Shown here one piece after another: positions 43,187 to 43,743 of a DNA stretch of 43,743 nt. The position numbers and the translations under genes are program-made. Numbering within the stretch: the first letter of the stretch is position 1; every line of letters begins with the position of its first letter. Origin of the DNA: Phreatobacter sp. (lineage in GTDB: Bacteria > Pseudomonadota > Alphaproteobacteria > Rhizobiales > Phreatobacteraceae); NCBI RefSeq assembly GCF_022843985.1, contig NZ_JALHMP010000035.1, positions 1 through 43,743 of the forward strand, read 5' to 3'. The notes under the pieces were generated by a model, which saw only the letters and a list, made by a program, of their open reading frames with translations, was not told where the DNA came from and made no database searches.

Positions 43187-43395
43187 GCCGGCAAGGTTTG
43201 ACGGATCGCCAGTTCCCTCCACGGACGGGTTGCGGGCGTATGGCGAGCCGCTGTCGCCAACCGGGATGCTGCGGGAGTCTTGAAGGCTGCAACGACGGCC
43301 AGTCTCGATGCTGCCGGCGTCCTGGAAGCAAGCGCGTTGGGTCCCCGCTGTCGCGTTTGATGGGATCGTGAGCGGGTCCGAAATGTCCTTCCGCC
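43187..43395. other. Intergenic stretch without recognised genes
   Basis: The whole gap between the LacI pseudogene and the last gene spans 43187-43485. Apart from the promoter-like element at 43396-43438 I see no open frame with coding character, repeat or RNA gene. Confidence 0.5.
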
Positions 43396-43438
43396 TGTTC
43401 CGGTGGGAACAGCGGCGATGCCGGGGCGGCTCTAGGGT
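43396..43438 (+). promoter_or_regulatory. Promoter-like element of the small secreted protein gene (copy 2)
   Basis: TGTTCC (43396-43401), GGTG, GGAACA (43406-43411), exactly 19 nt, TCTAGGGT (43431-43438). It starts 90 nt upstream of the start codon and ends 47 nt before it. It matches the element at 19413-19455 in both half-sites, in spacing and in distance to the gene, whereas the sequence between and around them differs. Confidence 0.6.
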
Positions 43439-43485
43439 CATCACATGGGCGGAATGGTTCGCCAGCAACCCCACAGGAGACCACC

Positions 43486-43743
43486 ATGACCCGCAAGCTC
43501 GCCATTGCCGCTTTCGCCGCCAGTCTTGCCGCCTGCCCGATGCTCGTCAGCGAAGCCGAGGCGCAGAACGCGCGTCGCTCCAACAACCATCTTGCCATCG
43601 GCATCGCGGCCGGTGTGGGCGGTCTGCTGATCGGCTCGGCCATCGCCAATGCCCAGTCCCGCCAGTATGTCGACCACCGCTACGGGGGGCACTCCGGCTT
43701 CGGCTATGGCCGGCCCCGCTTTGTCAATCGGCGTCCAAAGTTG
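43486..43743 (+). CDS. Small secreted/envelope protein with glycine-zipper-like segment (cut by window end)
   Basis: The first 86 codons of an open frame that runs off the window. A signal peptide (MTRKLAIAAFAASLAACPML, cleavage near EAEAQ) is followed by RRSNNHLAIGIAAGVGGLLI, the small-residue stretch GSAIANAQSR, and a Gly/Tyr/His-rich region (YGGHSGFGYGRP). The Cys at residue 17 is not followed by a clear lipobox pattern, so a lipoprotein is possible but unlikely. AGGAGA precedes the ATG. It is related in layout to the protein at 19506; the C-terminal parts differ. Function unknown. Confidence 0.7.
   Translation, partial: MTRKLAIAAFAASLAACPMLVSEAEAQNARRSNNHLAIGIAAGVGGLLIGSAIANAQSRQYVDHRYGGHSGFGYGRPRFVNRRPKL

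Overview
The window is GC-rich throughout (roughly two thirds G+C by eye). Genes are packed into operons with ATGA, GTGA or TGATG overlaps. The gene types (TRAP, TctC/Bug-type and many ABC uptake systems; GntR, IclR and LacI regulators; sulfonate catabolism) suggest a soil or water alphaproteobacterium, probably Hyphomicrobiales (Rhizobiales). This is inferred from gene style only; there is no rRNA or marker gene. I saw no tRNA, rRNA, CRISPR array, transposase or integrase. The window reads as a catabolic and transport region carrying five complete uptake systems plus one orphan binding protein.

Layout. (1) 159-992: a two-domain universal stress protein. (2) 1234-6546, + strand: a NitT/TauT/Ssu-type ABC importer (two permeases, ATPase, a small membrane-anchored unknown protein, a binding protein) followed by an amidase. 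Its leader holds several hairpins. (3) 6701-7312: a CDP-alcohol phosphatidyltransferase. (4) 11940 down to 7335, - strand: a polar amino acid ABC importer, an unusual fold-type IV aminotransferase-like protein lacking canonical active-site residues, and a GntR/FCD regulator. (5) 18790 down to 12168, - strand: IclR regulator, SDR, FAD dehydrogenase and a TRAP transporter (P, Q, M). (6) 18931-19763: a truncated SDR pseudogene and a small secreted protein.

(7) 20032-35633 is the centrepiece, a sulfonate locus. A LacI regulator diverges from a + strand operon: two ABC permeases, ATPase, a DegT-family PLP aminotransferase, a binding protein, an HpsN-like sulfopropanediol 3-dehydrogenase, an SDR and a zinc-type alcohol dehydrogenase. 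A - strand operon, suyA-suyB-suyZ-slcC-comC, converges on it. A GntR/UTRA regulator and an orphan TctC-type binding protein diverge from suyA. The expected chemistry is 2,3-dihydroxypropane-1-sulfonate (DHPS) -> (R)-sulfolactate by HpsN, then pyruvate plus sulfite by SuyAB. SlcC and ComC would interconvert sulfolactate enantiomers through sulfopyruvate, and the SDR/ADH pair would interconvert DHPS enantiomers through a 2-oxo intermediate. The SuyZ-like protein would export sulfite or sulfate. The embedded DegT aminotransferase is unexplained. It could feed an aminated C3 sulfonate such as cysteinolate (2-amino-3-hydroxypropanesulfonate) into the pathway at that 2-oxo intermediate.

(8) 42272 down to 35897, - strand: a Dpp/Opp-type ABC importer with a TIM-barrel sugar isomerase/epimerase-like enzyme, next to a LacI-family pseudogene that lacks its DNA-binding domain and carries a frameshift. 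(9) From 43486 to the window edge: a second small secreted protein related to the one at 19506. Both genes have the same promoter-like element upstream with the same internal spacing.
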